Source: Geobacillus thermocatenulatus (GTDB taxonomy: Bacteria; Bacillota; Bacilli; Bacillales; Anoxybacillaceae). Taken from it: a DNA stretch of 64,000 nt. Both the position numbers and the translations under genes were made by a program. Below, in pieces: positions 35,067-43,709 of the stretch. The stretch covers positions 745,164 through 809,163 of the forward strand of contig NZ_NEWK01000002.1 in assembly GCF_002217655.1 (NCBI RefSeq). The letters are read 5' to 3'. A model generated the notes under the pieces. It ran no database searches. It had not been told where the DNA came from and saw only the letters and a program-made list of their open reading frames with translations. How positions within the stretch are numbered: the stretch's first letter is position 1; each line of letters starts with the position of its first letter.

Positions 35067-35339
35067 CTAAAACTGCGACTGAAGAATGTCGAACAGGGCG
35101 TGAAGCCCTCTCGTCGCGAATTCAAGAACGATAAACGCGACGATTGGGGAGACGTCAATGATGCCAAGCGGCGGAATGACCCGCCGAAACGGCTCCAAAT
35201 ACGGCTCGCAAATAGCGGCCAACATCTGTCCGAACCGCGTTTCGCGCGCATTGGGAAACCACGACATTAAAATATAAATGATCAGCGCATACGAGTACAC
35301 TTGAATCACTGTCGTCAAAAACGTGAGTACATAATCCAA
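35067..35339 (-). CDS. ylmG: YggT family membrane protein YlmG
   Basis: A 90-residue protein with two hydrophobic segments (about residues 3-25 and 60-85). It has the YGGT-family feature [32 protein letters not shown]. Function is not firmly known; its position between sepF and ylmH suggests a role in division or envelope organisation. The start is TTG, after GAGGTGG, and it follows sepF by three bases. Confidence 0.9.
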   Translation of the reverse strand: MDYVLTFLTTVIQVYSYALIIYILMSWFPNARETRFGQMLAAICEPYLEPFRRVIPPLGIIDVSPIVAFIVLEFATRGLHALFDILQSQF

Positions 35340-35342
35340 CAG

Positions 35343-35771
35343 CTACCACCTCTTCATCGGTCTGTCATCCTCGCCGTCGAGCGAAATCGAGCCGCTGACG
35401 TCGACGTTTTCCGGGGTGCATAAAAAAATTTTTGTGCCGACTTGCTGAATGTCGCCGCCAATGGCGTACACCGTGCCGCTTAAAAAGTCGACGATCCGCT
35501 TCGCCTGCTCATGCTGGATGCGCTGCAAGTTGACGATGACCGCGCGCCGGCTTTTCAAATGGTCGGCGATCTCCTGCGCCTCCGCATACACCCGCGGCTC
35601 AGCAAGCACGACTTTCGCCGATTTTTGCACACTTTGCAGGCTGACGACATTCGCCTTGCCTGCCGTCTTCAACGGCGCCTCCTCTTCCGGCTGCGGCGCT
35701 TCATATTCTTCATCATAGTCTTCGTAGTCTTCTTCTAAAAAGTAATCGCGAAATTTTTTCATCAACCCCAT
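35343..35771 (-). CDS. sepF: Cell division protein SepF
   Basis: A 142-residue FtsZ-bundling protein. It has an N-terminal amphipathic helix for membrane binding ([16 protein letters not shown]) and an acidic linker. The C-terminal SepF domain shows [28 protein letters not shown]. The ATG follows AGGAGGTG. SepF assembles rings that bind the FtsZ tail, here ending [13 protein letters not shown], and is partly redundant with FtsA. Confidence 0.95.
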   Translation of the reverse strand: MGLMKKFRDYFLEEDYEDYDEEYEAPQPEEEAPLKTAGKANVVSLQSVQKSAKVVLAEPRVYAEAQEIADHLKSRRAVIVNLQRIQHEQAKRIVDFLSGTVYAIGGDIQQVGTKIFLCTPENVDVSGSISLDGEDDRPMKRW

Positions 35772-35784
35772 CCGGTTTCACCTC

Positions 35785-36459
35785 CTACAATGATCCAACA
35801 AGCGCGCTGCCGATGCGCACAAACGTCGCTCCTTCCTCGATGGCGATCGTGTAGTCGTTTGACATGCCCATTGACAGTTCGGTGCATGGCGCATGGGCCA
35901 TTCCCAACGCCTGAACGCGTTCCCTGAGCATCCGCAATTGGCGAAAGCAAGCGCGCAATATCGCTTCGTCGTCGGTGTGCGGCGCCATCGTCATCAATCC
36001 GACGACCTCAATGTGCGAAAATGAGCGGAGCTGTTCAATAAACGGAACCGTTTCGTCGGGAGCGAGCCCGTGTTTGGTCGCTTCGCCCGATACGTTCACT
36101 TGCACAAAACATTTTACCGGCCGCGCCGCCCGCTTTTCGATTTCTTTCGCGAGCGACAAGCGGTCGAGCGAATGAATGTAATCGACTTTATCAATAATGT
36201 CTTTGACTTTGCGCGACTGAAGCGTCCCAATGAAATGCCACACCGCTCGATCCCTGATCCGTTCATACTTTTCAAGCAGCTGGTCGGCGCGGTTTTCGCC
36301 GAGATCGGCAATGCCGGCGTCAAGCACCTCGAGCGCCCGCTTTGCATCCACATATTTGGTGACCGCCACGATGCGCACGCCGGCCGGATCGCGGCCGACG
36401 CGAGCGCAGGCCGCCTCGATTTCTCGGCGAATGGCCGCCAAGTTGTCGCGCACCGTCAT
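35785..36459 (-). CDS. ylmE: YggS family pyridoxal phosphate homeostasis protein (YlmE)
   Basis: A 224-residue alanine-racemase-fold protein without the second domain. The PLP lysine lies in VAVTKYVD, and other family blocks are [32 protein letters not shown] and [10 protein letters not shown]. The family binds PLP and affects its homeostasis; no catalytic activity is established. Start at 36459 gives an ATGA overlap with ylmD and seven-base spacing from GGGAGG. Confidence 0.92.
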   Translation of the reverse strand: MTVRDNLAAIRREIEAACARVGRDPAGVRIVAVTKYVDAKRALEVLDAGIADLGENRADQLLEKYERIRDRAVWHFIGTLQSRKVKDIIDKVDYIHSLDRLSLAKEIEKRAARPVKCFVQVNVSGEATKHGLAPDETVPFIEQLRSFSHIEVVGLMTMAPHTDDEAILRACFRQLRMLRERVQALGMAHAPCTELSMGMSNDYTIAIEEGATFVRIGSALVGSL

Positions 36460-37280
36460 GTCCATTCCTCCCTTCGGCCAATGAACGCCAACATCCTTCC
36501 GGTCGTTCCGCGGTCGCGGCGGTGGGAAAAAAACAACGCTTCCTCACAGCTTGTACAGCGTTCCGACACATAAATATGGCTGTTCGGAACGCCAGCCGCG
36601 AGCAACTGAAGCCGGTTGGCTTCCTTTAAGTCGAGCGCATATTGCCCTGGGCTTGTTTCCCGCCATGGCAGGGGGCTTTCCGGAGGAAGCGTCGGGCGCA
36701 GACTGTCCACAACCCGGTCGTCAACCGTATAACAGCACGGACCGATGGCAGGTCCGATGGCAACATAGATGTCGCTCGGCGCGATGTGTTCGCGCGTTTG
36801 CCAAAGCCGCACCATGTGACCAGCGATGCCGCCGGCCGTTCCCCGCCACCCAGCATGAGCAAGGCCGACTAACCCAGCAGATGGCGCCACAAAATAAATG
36901 GGCACACAATCGGCAAAACAAAGCGCGAGCAACACCTCTGCTTCGTCCGTATACAGCCCATCGACCCCTAAAACTGCCGTGGCGAAATCTTGAGCCCCGT
37001 TCCCTCGGTCGCTTTTCGTCACTTTCTGAATGTCAGCGCCATGCACTTGTTCGCAACATACCCATCGCTCAAGCGGGAATGCAAGCCATTCCGCCAAACG
37101 CCGGCGGTTGTTGACGACATCCGTACGATCATCGCCGACATGCAGTCCCATATTCAACGAGGCGAACGGCCCTTTGCTCTCCCCGCCATGTTTCGTCGTC
37201 AATCCAGCGACGGCTCCAGCAAACGGAGGCGCCCCGCAACGGAGCCAGCCGCGGGCTTCTTGTTGAAAAATGTCCGACAT
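36456..37280 (-). CDS. ylmD: YfiH/PgeF family protein (YlmD), purine nucleoside phosphorylase/laccase-like
   Basis: A 274-residue protein of the multicopper polyphenol oxidase (YfiH) fold. Key metal-binding motifs are [28 protein letters not shown] and GPCCY. In other bacteria members edit peptidoglycan composition or act on purine nucleosides. Its location among division genes agrees with a cell wall role, but this is inference. The ATG at 37280 follows GAGGG. Confidence 0.9.
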   Translation of the reverse strand: MSDIFQQEARGWLRCGAPPFAGAVAGLTTKHGGESKGPFASLNMGLHVGDDRTDVVNNRRRLAEWLAFPLERWVCCEQVHGADIQKVTKSDRGNGAQDFATAVLGVDGLYTDEAEVLLALCFADCVPIYFVAPSAGLVGLAHAGWRGTAGGIAGHMVRLWQTREHIAPSDIYVAIGPAIGPCCYTVDDRVVDSLRPTLPPESPLPWRETSPGQYALDLKEANRLQLLAAGVPNSHIYVSERCTSCEEALFFSHRRDRGTTGRMLAFIGRREEWT

Positions 37281-37417
37281 TCGCGTCAACCCTCACGGTG
37301 CTTTTTGTAGTTTTTTATCACTTTTTTTCCTATTTTATCATAGTTTGTTTGTCCGTGATAACCTTTATTTGCGATTTTGTCGAAACATTGCTGTCAACCC
37401 TAGGCCATCCTCGGGAT

Positions 37418-37657
37418 TCAATCCGTATCATGAAGGCGGACTAAAATCACATCGGCTCCAATTTTGACGATGTTCTGCCATGGAATGACGACCGCCTCTT
37501 CGCGGCCGAACAGCCCGAGCATCTTTCCGGCGCCTAAAATAATGAGTGAGCGGATTTTTCCAGTATCTAAATCAATATCAATGTCCCCAATATTGCCAAG
37601 CTTCTTCCCATTGGCTACATTGACGACATCTTTCGTCTGAAATTCGGAAATTCTCAT
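37418..37657 (-). CDS. ylmC: YlmC/YmxH family sporulation protein (PRC-barrel)
   Basis: A 79-residue protein with a PRC-barrel-like domain: ISEFQTKDVVNVANGKKLG, IDLDTGKIRSLII and VIPWQNIVKIGADVILV. It is usually grouped as a YlmC/YmxH sporulation protein, found beside sigG in many Bacilli. The start is the ATG at 37657 with GGGGAG upstream; a GTG one codon earlier is also possible. The ABC-type gene ylmA found between this gene and sigG in B. subtilis is absent. Confidence 0.88.
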   Translation of the reverse strand: MRISEFQTKDVVNVANGKKLGNIGDIDIDLDTGKIRSLIILGAGKMLGLFGREEAVVIPWQNIVKIGADVILVRLHDTD

Positions 37658-37732
37658 CACGGTTTTCTCCCCGCCTTTCCTCTCCCTCTTTTTCATCTAT
37701 ATGACACCGAATGAGCAGTTATGTGCCAAAGA

Positions 37733-37756
37733 AAAAGGCTGCCACCTGCAGCCTGT
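37733..37756 (-). terminator. Terminator of sigG
   Basis: Stem AGGCTGC with GCAGCCT (37737-37743 and 37748-37754, 4-base loop) is followed by TTTTT on the minus strand, directly after the sigG stop codon. Confidence 0.85.
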
Positions 37757-38535
37757 CACACTTGGATGTTTTTATTCATTTGCCGGATCGCCGCTTTTTC
37801 GAGCCTGGACACTTGCGCTTGGGAAATGCCGATTTCCTCGGCCACTTCCATTTGTGTCTTTCCTTGGAAAAAGCGTTTGCGGATGATCATTTTTTCCCGC
37901 TCATTCAACCGCCGAAGCCCTTCCTTCAAGGCGATTTCTTCGATCCATTGGCTGTCGCGGTTGCGCTCGTCGCTCAGCTGGTCCATCACATAAATCGGGT
38001 CGCCGCCGTCGTTGTATATCGGCTCAAACAACGAAACAGGATCTTGAATGGCATCGAGGGCAAAAACCACTTCCTCATGGGCGACGCCGAGTTCTTTGGC
38101 AATTTCCTCGGTTGACGGTTCTTTCGCCGTCTCGCTCATGAGCCGCTCCCGCACTTGCAACGCTTTGTAGGCGATGTCGCGCAGCGAGCGCGAAACGCGG
38201 ATCGGGTTGTTGTCGCGCAAATAGCGGCGGATTTCGCCGATGATCATCGGCACTGCGTAAGTGGAAAACTTCACGTTTTGATTGAGGTCAAAATTATCAA
38301 TCGATTTCATAAGTCCGATGCAGCCGACTTGAAACAAATCATCGACAAATTCGCCTCGGTTGTTGAAGCGCTGAATGACGCTCAACACGAGGCGCAAGTT
38401 GCCGTTTACTAATTTCTCTCTCGCCTCCAAATCCCCCTCATGCATCCGGCGAAACAGTTCACGCATTTCCTCATTTTTGAGGACGGGAAGCTTCGAAGTG
38501 TCTACGCCGCAAATCTCGACTTTGTTCCTCGTCAA
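37756..38535 (-). CDS. sigG: RNA polymerase sigma-G factor (late forespore)
   Basis: A 259-residue sigma-70 factor of the sporulation group. The sequence TRNKVEICGVDTSKLPVLKN at the N-terminus is the SigG signature. Regions 2 (FQVGCIGLMKSIDNFDLNQNVKFSTYAVPMI) and 4 (GKTQMEVAEEIGISQAQVSRLEKAA) are intact. The start is TTG at 38535, six bases after GGGAGGG; an ATG five codons upstream would place the ribosome site inside the gene. A SigF-type promoter lies just upstream. Confidence 0.95.
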   Translation of the reverse strand: MTRNKVEICGVDTSKLPVLKNEEMRELFRRMHEGDLEAREKLVNGNLRLVLSVIQRFNNRGEFVDDLFQVGCIGLMKSIDNFDLNQNVKFSTYAVPMIIGEIRRYLRDNNPIRVSRSLRDIAYKALQVRERLMSETAKEPSTEEIAKELGVAHEEVVFALDAIQDPVSLFEPIYNDGGDPIYVMDQLSDERNRDSQWIEEIALKEGLRRLNEREKMIIRKRFFQGKTQMEVAEEIGISQAQVSRLEKAAIRQMNKNIQV

Positions 38536-38576
38536 GTTGTTCCCTCCCATCAGGAGATGCTAAGTCGTCAGTTTTC

Positions 38577-38604
38577 AGTATCTCCTTGGAAGGGAAAAAT
38601 ATGC
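38577..38604 (-). promoter_or_regulatory. SigF-type promoter of sigG
   Basis: On the minus strand GCATA (38600-38604) and GGAGATACT (38577-38585) are separated by 14 bases. These match the forespore consensus GYATA and GGNNANAHT. The site is between the sigE terminator and sigG, where the SigF-dependent promoter lies in B. subtilis. An inverted repeat (38552-38561 with 38577-38586) overlaps the -10. Confidence 0.7.
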
Positions 38605-38622
38605 ACAGCCTGTCCGACGCGG

Positions 38623-38651
38623 AAAAAGCGGCGGAATTTCGCTCCCGCCGC
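38623..38651 (-). terminator. Terminator of sigE
   Basis: Stem GCGGCGG with CCGCCGC (38645-38651 and 38628-38634 as read on the plus strand) is followed by five T on the minus strand, immediately after the sigE stop. It would limit SigA/Spo0A read-through from spoIIGA-sigE into sigG. Confidence 0.8.
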
Positions 38652-38654
38652 CCG

Positions 38655-39374
38655 CTACATCATTTTATTGAATTCTTTGCGCAACCGTTTAATGATCCGC
38701 TTCTCGAGCCGCGATATGTACGATTGCGAAATGCCGAGCAAATCAGCGACGTCTTTTTGCGTCTTTTCTTCGCCGCCGGAGAGGCCAAAGCGCAATTCCA
38801 TAATTTGCTTCTCGCGGTCGCTCAGCTGGCGCAAGGCGTTTAAGAGCAAGCGCCGGTCGACATCCGCCTCCAAATCTTTCGTAATCACGTCGTCTTCCGT
38901 TCCCAACACGTCGGAAAGCAACAGCTCGTTGCCGTCCCAGTCGATATTGAGCGGTTCGTCAAACGACACTTCCGCCCGCACTTTGTTGTTGCGGCGCAAA
39001 TACATTAAAATTTCGTTTTCAATGCAGCGCGACGCGTATGTCGCCAGCTTGATCTTCTTTTCCGGGTTGAACGTGTTGACCGCCTTAATGAGGCCGATCG
39101 TTCCAATGCTGATCAAATCTTCAATGTGAATGCCAGTGTTTTCAAACTTGCGCGCAATGTAGACGACAAGACGCAAATTGCGTTCGATCAAAAGCGATCT
39201 CGCCGTGTCATCGCCGGCGGCGAGCCTGGCGATCAGCTGCTCCTCTTCTTCCTTTGTCAGCGGCGGCGGGAGCGCTTCGCTGCCTCCGATATAATAAATT
39301 TCATCCGCCTTCAAGCCGAGCTTGGCCAAAAGCTTATACAGCCAGTACATGAAACGAAGTTTCCACTTTTTCAT
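38655..39374 (-). CDS. sigE: RNA polymerase sigma-E factor precursor (pro-SigE)
   Basis: A 239-residue mother-cell sigma factor made as an inactive precursor. The hydrophobic pro-sequence [20 protein letters not shown] is followed by [15 protein letters not shown]. This is the region where SpoIIGA cleaves in B. subtilis (about residues 27-29). Region 2 ([33 protein letters not shown]) and region 4 ([23 protein letters not shown]) are intact. It follows spoIIGA, its processing protease, by 52 bases. Confidence 0.96.
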   Translation of the reverse strand: MKKWKLRFMYWLYKLLAKLGLKADEIYYIGGSEALPPPLTKEEEEQLIARLAAGDDTARSLLIERNLRLVVYIARKFENTGIHIEDLISIGTIGLIKAVNTFNPEKKIKLATYASRCIENEILMYLRRNNKVRAEVSFDEPLNIDWDGNELLLSDVLGTEDDVITKDLEADVDRRLLLNALRQLSDREKQIMELRFGLSGGEEKTQKDVADLLGISQSYISRLEKRIIKRLRKEFNKMM

Positions 39375-39426
39375 GAAAATCCCCCTTCTAAACGGATCAA
39401 AAGCGAGTATGATATACTAACAAACC

Positions 39427-40341
39427 CTATGAAGCAGTCAGCTTCCTTCCCGCCTGCACCATTTTCGGATGGACGATGCAGTCGTACTCCCCATCCGTCG
39501 ACAGCGGATCAGCGCTTAACGCCACAAGCCCTTGCACTACTTCCAACCATTCGTTTTCATATCGAAGCATAATGCAGTCTGGCTTGACCGCCGCCATCAT
39601 TTGTGAACCGCTGCCGACCACGCGGTACGGAATGAGACGGAGGCGATGGACCCACCGCTCCGGCGGGGAAGCCAGCATCATGGGAGCGCTGAGGCAACCC
39701 AATAGCTCTTCCGGAAGCACGGCCTTCGCTTTTTCCTGTTCGACTACCATCACCGGTGTTTTGGTCAACGGATCGACGAGCTGATTGCCGCTGTCAATCA
39801 AGCCGCGCAGCATCAGCGGCCGCCCGTCCCATACGATCTTGACCTCAATGATATGTTCAAACCGCAGTTTTTTTTCGCGAATCGTCTCCACCCTTCGGCG
39901 GGAAAAAAGCCATAAAGCCGGAAACCCGATGACAACAAACAGCCAGCTGACCGGATCGCCCGCCCCGGGATGATGCATGAGGAGCATTCCTTGGCGGACG
40001 GACAGTTGGTGCGCGAAAAAATAATGAACCGCCAGCATGCCGCCGCCGACAGCGAACGTAGCAAAGTAAAACGCCAGCATGTTCTCAAGCAAATAGCGCG
40101 GGCGCTTAAAGCCGAAGGCGGCCCACACGATCAATACGGAAACGGCTGCTTTCATCAACGGGTGCTGGGCGATGGCGGAAAACGGGGTAAACAGCAGCAC
40201 AACGAGCAGCGAACCGATCAACGCCCCGGCCAACAGGCGCCACCAGACGATCGGCCGCTTGAGCATGAGCGCCGTCAGCCAAAGAAGCAACGCGTCAAAA
40301 CAGACATTCAACAACCAAATGACATCGAGATAGACGACCAA
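39427..40341 (-). CDS. spoIIGA: Sigma-E processing peptidase SpoIIGA
   Basis: A 304-residue aspartic protease with five hydrophobic segments in the N-terminal half and a cytoplasmic protease domain. The catalytic motif LIDSGNQLVD places the active Asp at residue 183, the same number as in B. subtilis. Substrate is pro-SigE. The start is TTG (TTGGTCGTCTAT) with GGGAGGGG eight bases upstream. The promoter upstream has the unusual spoIIG architecture. Confidence 0.95.
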   Translation of the reverse strand: MVVYLDVIWLLNVCFDALLLWLTALMLKRPIVWWRLLAGALIGSLLVVLLFTPFSAIAQHPLMKAAVSVLIVWAAFGFKRPRYLLENMLAFYFATFAVGGGMLAVHYFFAHQLSVRQGMLLMHHPGAGDPVSWLFVVIGFPALWLFSRRRVETIREKKLRFEHIIEVKIVWDGRPLMLRGLIDSGNQLVDPLTKTPVMVVEQEKAKAVLPEELLGCLSAPMMLASPPERWVHRLRLIPYRVVGSGSQMMAAVKPDCIMLRYENEWLEVVQGLVALSADPLSTDGEYDCIVHPKMVQAGRKLTAS

Positions 40342-40385
40342 CCGTCAAGCCCCTCCCCCCGCCCACATCGGCTTTGTCTGAAACA

Positions 40386-40453
40386 AGTATATAGCACTTT
40401 GTGGGGGAAAGTCTGTCAATCGGTGGCAGTGAAAAAGGGGATGTTTTGTCAAA
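40386..40453 (-). promoter_or_regulatory. Spo0A-controlled spoIIG promoter with 22-bp spacer
   Basis: TTGACA (40414-40419) and TATACT (40386-40391) on the minus strand are separated by 22 bases. This is the spacing of the B. subtilis spoIIG promoter, which needs Spo0A~P for activity. A 0A-box-like TGTCAAA lies at 40447-40453. The -35 itself overlaps TGTCAAT, a second box-like site, as in B. subtilis. Confidence 0.75.
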
Positions 40454-40680
40454 ACAGGGAGAACGACGGCGGATCAAATCGGCCGGCACGAAAGCCTAGC
40501 CTGCGTTCTCTTTTTCGCCCTTTCGTTGCGAGAGAGCGGGCGGCCAACGCGAGAAAGTTTTTGGTCCTAATCGGAAAAGCGAGGCTGTCTCAAAAGATCG
40601 TCTGTCTTTAAGAGAGATACAATATATTGTTTCACCAAAGTGCTTCGTGTACGTCCGTGCATGCATCTTGTGATGAAGAA

Positions 40681-40709
40681 AGGGTGTCCCGTTGCTTTTG
40701 GGACACCCT
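40681..40709 (-). terminator. Terminator of ftsZ
   Basis: A 10-bp stem AGGGTGTCCC with GGGACACCCT (9-base loop) lies 11 bases after the ftsZ stop. It is followed by TTTCTTC on the minus strand. Confidence 0.85.
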
Positions 40710-40720
40710 CGTTTCGCCAT

Positions 40721-41854
40721 CTAGCGGCGGCGGTTGCGGTTGCGCAGGAAAGCGGGAATGTCAAGCGGATCTTCTGCTTGCCCCGAGCGGAGCGCCGCAT
40801 AGTCTTGCATCGGCTCTTCACGCTTTTCCCGCTTCGGCCCCGGCGTCACTTTCGGCGCCGTCCCGATGCCGACGCGCGGCGGCCGCGGCTGCGAAGCGAC
40901 GTTTTCGTTGAATCCGGTCGCAATGACCGTCACGATGATCTCGTCCTTTAAGTTCTCATTAATAACGGAGCCGAAGATCATGTTCACTTCTTGGTCGGCC
41001 GCCGAAGCGACGATGTCGGCAGCCTCCTGTACTTCGTACAAACTTAAGTTCATGCCGCCGGTGATGTTCATGAGCACCCCTTGCGCGCCGTCGATCGACG
41101 TCTCCAACAGCGGGCTGGAAATGGCTTTTTTTGCTGCCTCAGCCGCTCGGTTTTCGCCGCTGGCGATGCCAATCCCCATCAATGCCGAACCTTTATTCGA
41201 CATGATCGTCTTCACATCAGCGAAGTCAAGGTTGATCAGCCCCGGCACGGCGATCAAATCGGAAATGCCTTGCACCCCTTGGCGCAGCACATTGTCCGCT
41301 TCGCGGAACGCCTCAAGCATCGGCGTATTTTTGTCGACAATCTCAAGCAACCGGTCGTTCGGAATGACGATGAGCGTATCGACCGCCTCTTTCATGGCGG
41401 CGATGCCGCTTGCGGCCTGCGTCGCCCGCTTCCGCCCCTCAAACGTAAACGGGCGTGTAACAACGCCAACCGTAAGCGCCCCTAACTCGCGCGCAATTTG
41501 GGCGATGACAGGCGCCGCCCCAGTTCCCGTGCCGCCGCCCATGCCAGCGGTGACAAACACCATATCGGCGCCGCGAAGCGCTTCTTCAATTTGCTCTTTG
41601 CTCTCCTCAGCTGCTTTTTTTCCAACTTCTGGGTTAGCCCCCGCACCCAAGCCGCGTGTCAGCTTCGCGCCGATTTGCAGCTTGATCGGCGCCTTCGACA
41701 AGTTGAGCGCCTGTGCATCCGTATTGACCGCAATAAACTCTACACCTTGCACCCCATGCTCAATCATCCGATTGACGGCGTTGTTGCCGCCGCCCCCGAC
41801 TCCAATCACCTTGATCGTTGCCAACTGATCGACTGTTGTCTCAAACTCCAACAT
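40721..41854 (-). CDS. ftsZ: Cell division GTPase FtsZ
   Basis: A 377-residue tubulin-like protein that forms the Z-ring. It starts [30 protein letters not shown] and has the GTP signature [12 protein letters not shown]. The T7 synergy loop is [23 protein letters not shown] disordered linker leads to the conserved C-terminal peptide [13 protein letters not shown], the docking site for FtsA and SepF. The ATG follows AGGAGG with nine-base spacing. It forms an operon with ftsA. Confidence 0.97.
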   Translation of the reverse strand: MLEFETTVDQLATIKVIGVGGGGNNAVNRMIEHGVQGVEFIAVNTDAQALNLSKAPIKLQIGAKLTRGLGAGANPEVGKKAAEESKEQIEEALRGADMVFVTAGMGGGTGTGAAPVIAQIARELGALTVGVVTRPFTFEGRKRATQAASGIAAMKEAVDTLIVIPNDRLLEIVDKNTPMLEAFREADNVLRQGVQGISDLIAVPGLINLDFADVKTIMSNKGSALMGIGIASGENRAAEAAKKAISSPLLETSIDGAQGVLMNITGGMNLSLYEVQEAADIVASAADQEVNMIFGSVINENLKDEIIVTVIATGFNENVASQPRPPRVGIGTAPKVTPGPKREKREEPMQDYAALRSGQAEDPLDIPAFLRNRNRRR

Positions 41855-41881
41855 GGCCAAATCCTCCTAAAATTTCAATCT

Positions 41882-43150
41882 CTATTCAAAGAAAGAACCG
41901 AAAAATTTCTTGACCTTCTTCCCAAAATGGTCTTCTTTCTTTTTCGGTTTCGACTGCTGTTTTGGCGAGGAGCGCTCGACCGGCTCCACCGCAGCGGCAA
42001 CCGGGACCGTTTTTCCTTGCAGCTGCGCCTGCCGGTAGGCGAACTTGAGCAAGCCAACACCGATCGTATACTGCGGGTCGCGCACACCGATATAATCCGG
42101 CATGGCAATGCGGACGCTCGTCCCTAAAACGACGTGGGCCAGCTCAAGCAGCCCTGGCATATTGGCAACACCGCCGGTCAGCACATAGCCGCCGGGGAGA
42201 TCGCGAAACCCGAGACGACGCACTTCCTGCTGAACCATTTGCAAAATTTCTTCCAGTCTCGCCTCAATAATATCGGCGATCTCCAGCTGGCTGAACTGCT
42301 GGTGTTGATCGGTGCCCATGATCGGCACGCTGAATACTTCTTCCTCCGAAGCGTAGTCGTAAAATGCATGTCCGTGCTTCAGTTTGATTTTTTCGGCATC
42401 GTCCGTTGTCGTCCGCAATCCGATAGCCAAGTCTTTCGTAATGTGCTCCCCGCCGACCGGCAGAGAAGAGACAGCTTGCAACGTCCCTTGCTCAAAGACA
42501 GCGACCGTTGTCGAGCCGCCTCCTAGGTCAACGAGCGCCGCCCCCAAATGCCGTTCGTCATCGGACAGCACGAGGGAACCGGCCGCCAGCGGCTGAAGAC
42601 AAATATCGCTGATTTCCAAGCCTGCCCGCTCCACACAGCGAAGGAGATTATGTAATACCGTCTTCGCACCCGTCACCATAGTGCCTTCCATTTCCAAGCG
42701 GACGCCGAGCATGCCGCGCGGATCATGAATGCCGTCCAACCCGTCGACGATAAACTGGCGCGGAACGACGCCGATGATTTCCCGATCGGGAGGAATCGAG
42801 ACGACTTGCGCGGCATCGATGACGCGGGCGACATCTTCATCGCTGATTTCCCGGTTTTCGCTCGCGACGGCGACAATGCCGTGGCAGTCATGGAGCTGAA
42901 TATGGCTGCCGGCCACCCCGACGATCACACGGCGGATCGATAAACCGACCATCCGCTCCGCTTGCTCGACGGCTCGTCTGATCGACTGCACCGTTTTATC
43001 TATATCAACAATCGCCCCTTTTTTGAGCCCTTCCGCTTTGACATTGCCCACCCCGATAATATTGATGGAGCTGCCTAGCATTTCCCCGATGATGACTTTC
43101 ACGCTCGATGTTCCGACATCCAGGCTAACGACGATCTCATTGCTGCTCAT
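41882..43150 (-). CDS. ftsA: Cell division protein FtsA
   Basis: A 422-residue actin-like ATPase that anchors FtsZ to the membrane. The phosphate-1 loop SLDVGTSSVKVIIGE, ALVDLGGGSTTVAVF and YVLTGGVANMPGL are intact. The C-terminus KKVKKFFGSFFE is the amphipathic membrane-targeting helix. The ATG at 43150 is the family start but has only a weak ribosome site. A strong AAAAAGGAGGTG lies about 60 bases upstream with no normal start codon at the right distance, and a terminator-like hairpin lies between them. Confidence 0.92.
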   Translation of the reverse strand: MSSNEIVVSLDVGTSSVKVIIGEMLGSSINIIGVGNVKAEGLKKGAIVDIDKTVQSIRRAVEQAERMVGLSIRRVIVGVAGSHIQLHDCHGIVAVASENREISDEDVARVIDAAQVVSIPPDREIIGVVPRQFIVDGLDGIHDPRGMLGVRLEMEGTMVTGAKTVLHNLLRCVERAGLEISDICLQPLAAGSLVLSDDERHLGAALVDLGGGSTTVAVFEQGTLQAVSSLPVGGEHITKDLAIGLRTTTDDAEKIKLKHGHAFYDYASEEEVFSVPIMGTDQHQQFSQLEIADIIEARLEEILQMVQQEVRRLGFRDLPGGYVLTGGVANMPGLLELAHVVLGTSVRIAMPDYIGVRDPQYTIGVGLLKFAYRQAQLQGKTVPVAAAVEPVERSSPKQQSKPKKKEDHFGKKVKKFFGSFFE

Positions 43151-43170
43151 TTTTTGGCATCTGCCTACTA

Positions 43171-43218
43171 AAAACGCGCCGGTGCCGGCCGGCGTTTCAG
43201 TAAGCAGCGACACCTCCT
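43171..43218 (-). promoter_or_regulatory. Orphan Shine-Dalgarno and terminator-like hairpin before ftsA
   Basis: On the minus strand AAAGGAGGTG (about 43211-43220) is followed by a GC-rich stem AAACGCCGG with CCGG-CGC-GTTT (two-base bulge) and TTTTTAG. The ftsA ATG comes about 20 bases later. It could be an attenuator for ftsAZ, a relic of a deletion, or part of an unusual ftsA start. Confidence 0.5.
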
Positions 43219-43345
43219 TTTTCGGCTGAAATTTCCCATCTCTTTGTCTATTGGTCTATGTCTAGTTTGCGAGTTTCGCAACAATACGATATTTTGTTTT
43301 ACCCCATATAATTCAACACGCGAAAACACTTTCCCTGTCTTTAGC

Positions 43346-43708
43346 CTAACTTTTTTCGCGATTGTACCGCCGCTTGGCCCACTCGGCAAGCCAAAGGCGG
43401 CGGATGATGGCAATGTTTTGAAACAAGCGGACGCCGAAGGCGAACACAGCCGCTAAATACAAGTCTACACCAAGATGCACCCCAAGAAAAGTTAAAGTTG
43501 CGGCCAGAACAATGTTGAAAAAAAACCCGGTTATAAATACGGTTTCGTCGTACGTCCGCTGCAGGTAGGCGCGCCATCCTCCGATTAATGTATCAAAGGC
43601 GGCCAAAATGGCAATCGACAAATAATGGGAATATTCATCGGGAACTTCCCAGCCAGCGAGAACCCCGATGGCAAACCCAAGAAGCAATCCGAGAAGCGGA
43701 AGCCACAT
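43346..43708 (-). CDS. sbp: Small basic membrane protein Sbp (DUF1290)
   Basis: A 120-residue membrane protein with about three hydrophobic segments and a basic C-terminus (EWAKRRYNREKS). The family signature is WEVPDEYSHYLSIAILAAFDTLIGGWRA. Its function is unknown; it is always found upstream of ftsA in Bacilli. It begins one base after the ylxX stop, so these are probably translated together. Confidence 0.9.
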   Translation of the reverse strand: MWLPLLGLLLGFAIGVLAGWEVPDEYSHYLSIAILAAFDTLIGGWRAYLQRTYDETVFITGFFFNIVLAATLTFLGVHLGVDLYLAAVFAFGVRLFQNIAIIRRLWLAEWAKRRYNREKS

Positions 43709-43709
43709 G

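Larger units (their letters stand above)
40342..40720. other. Intergenic region between ftsZ and spoIIGA
   Basis: The region contains the spoIIG promoter, the ftsZ terminator and a palindrome (ACAATATATTGT near 40619-40630). It also contains GAGGCTGTCTCAAAA near 40580-40596, which resembles a common insertion-sequence end. No gene is seen. B. subtilis has the protease gene bpr here. Confidence 0.7.
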
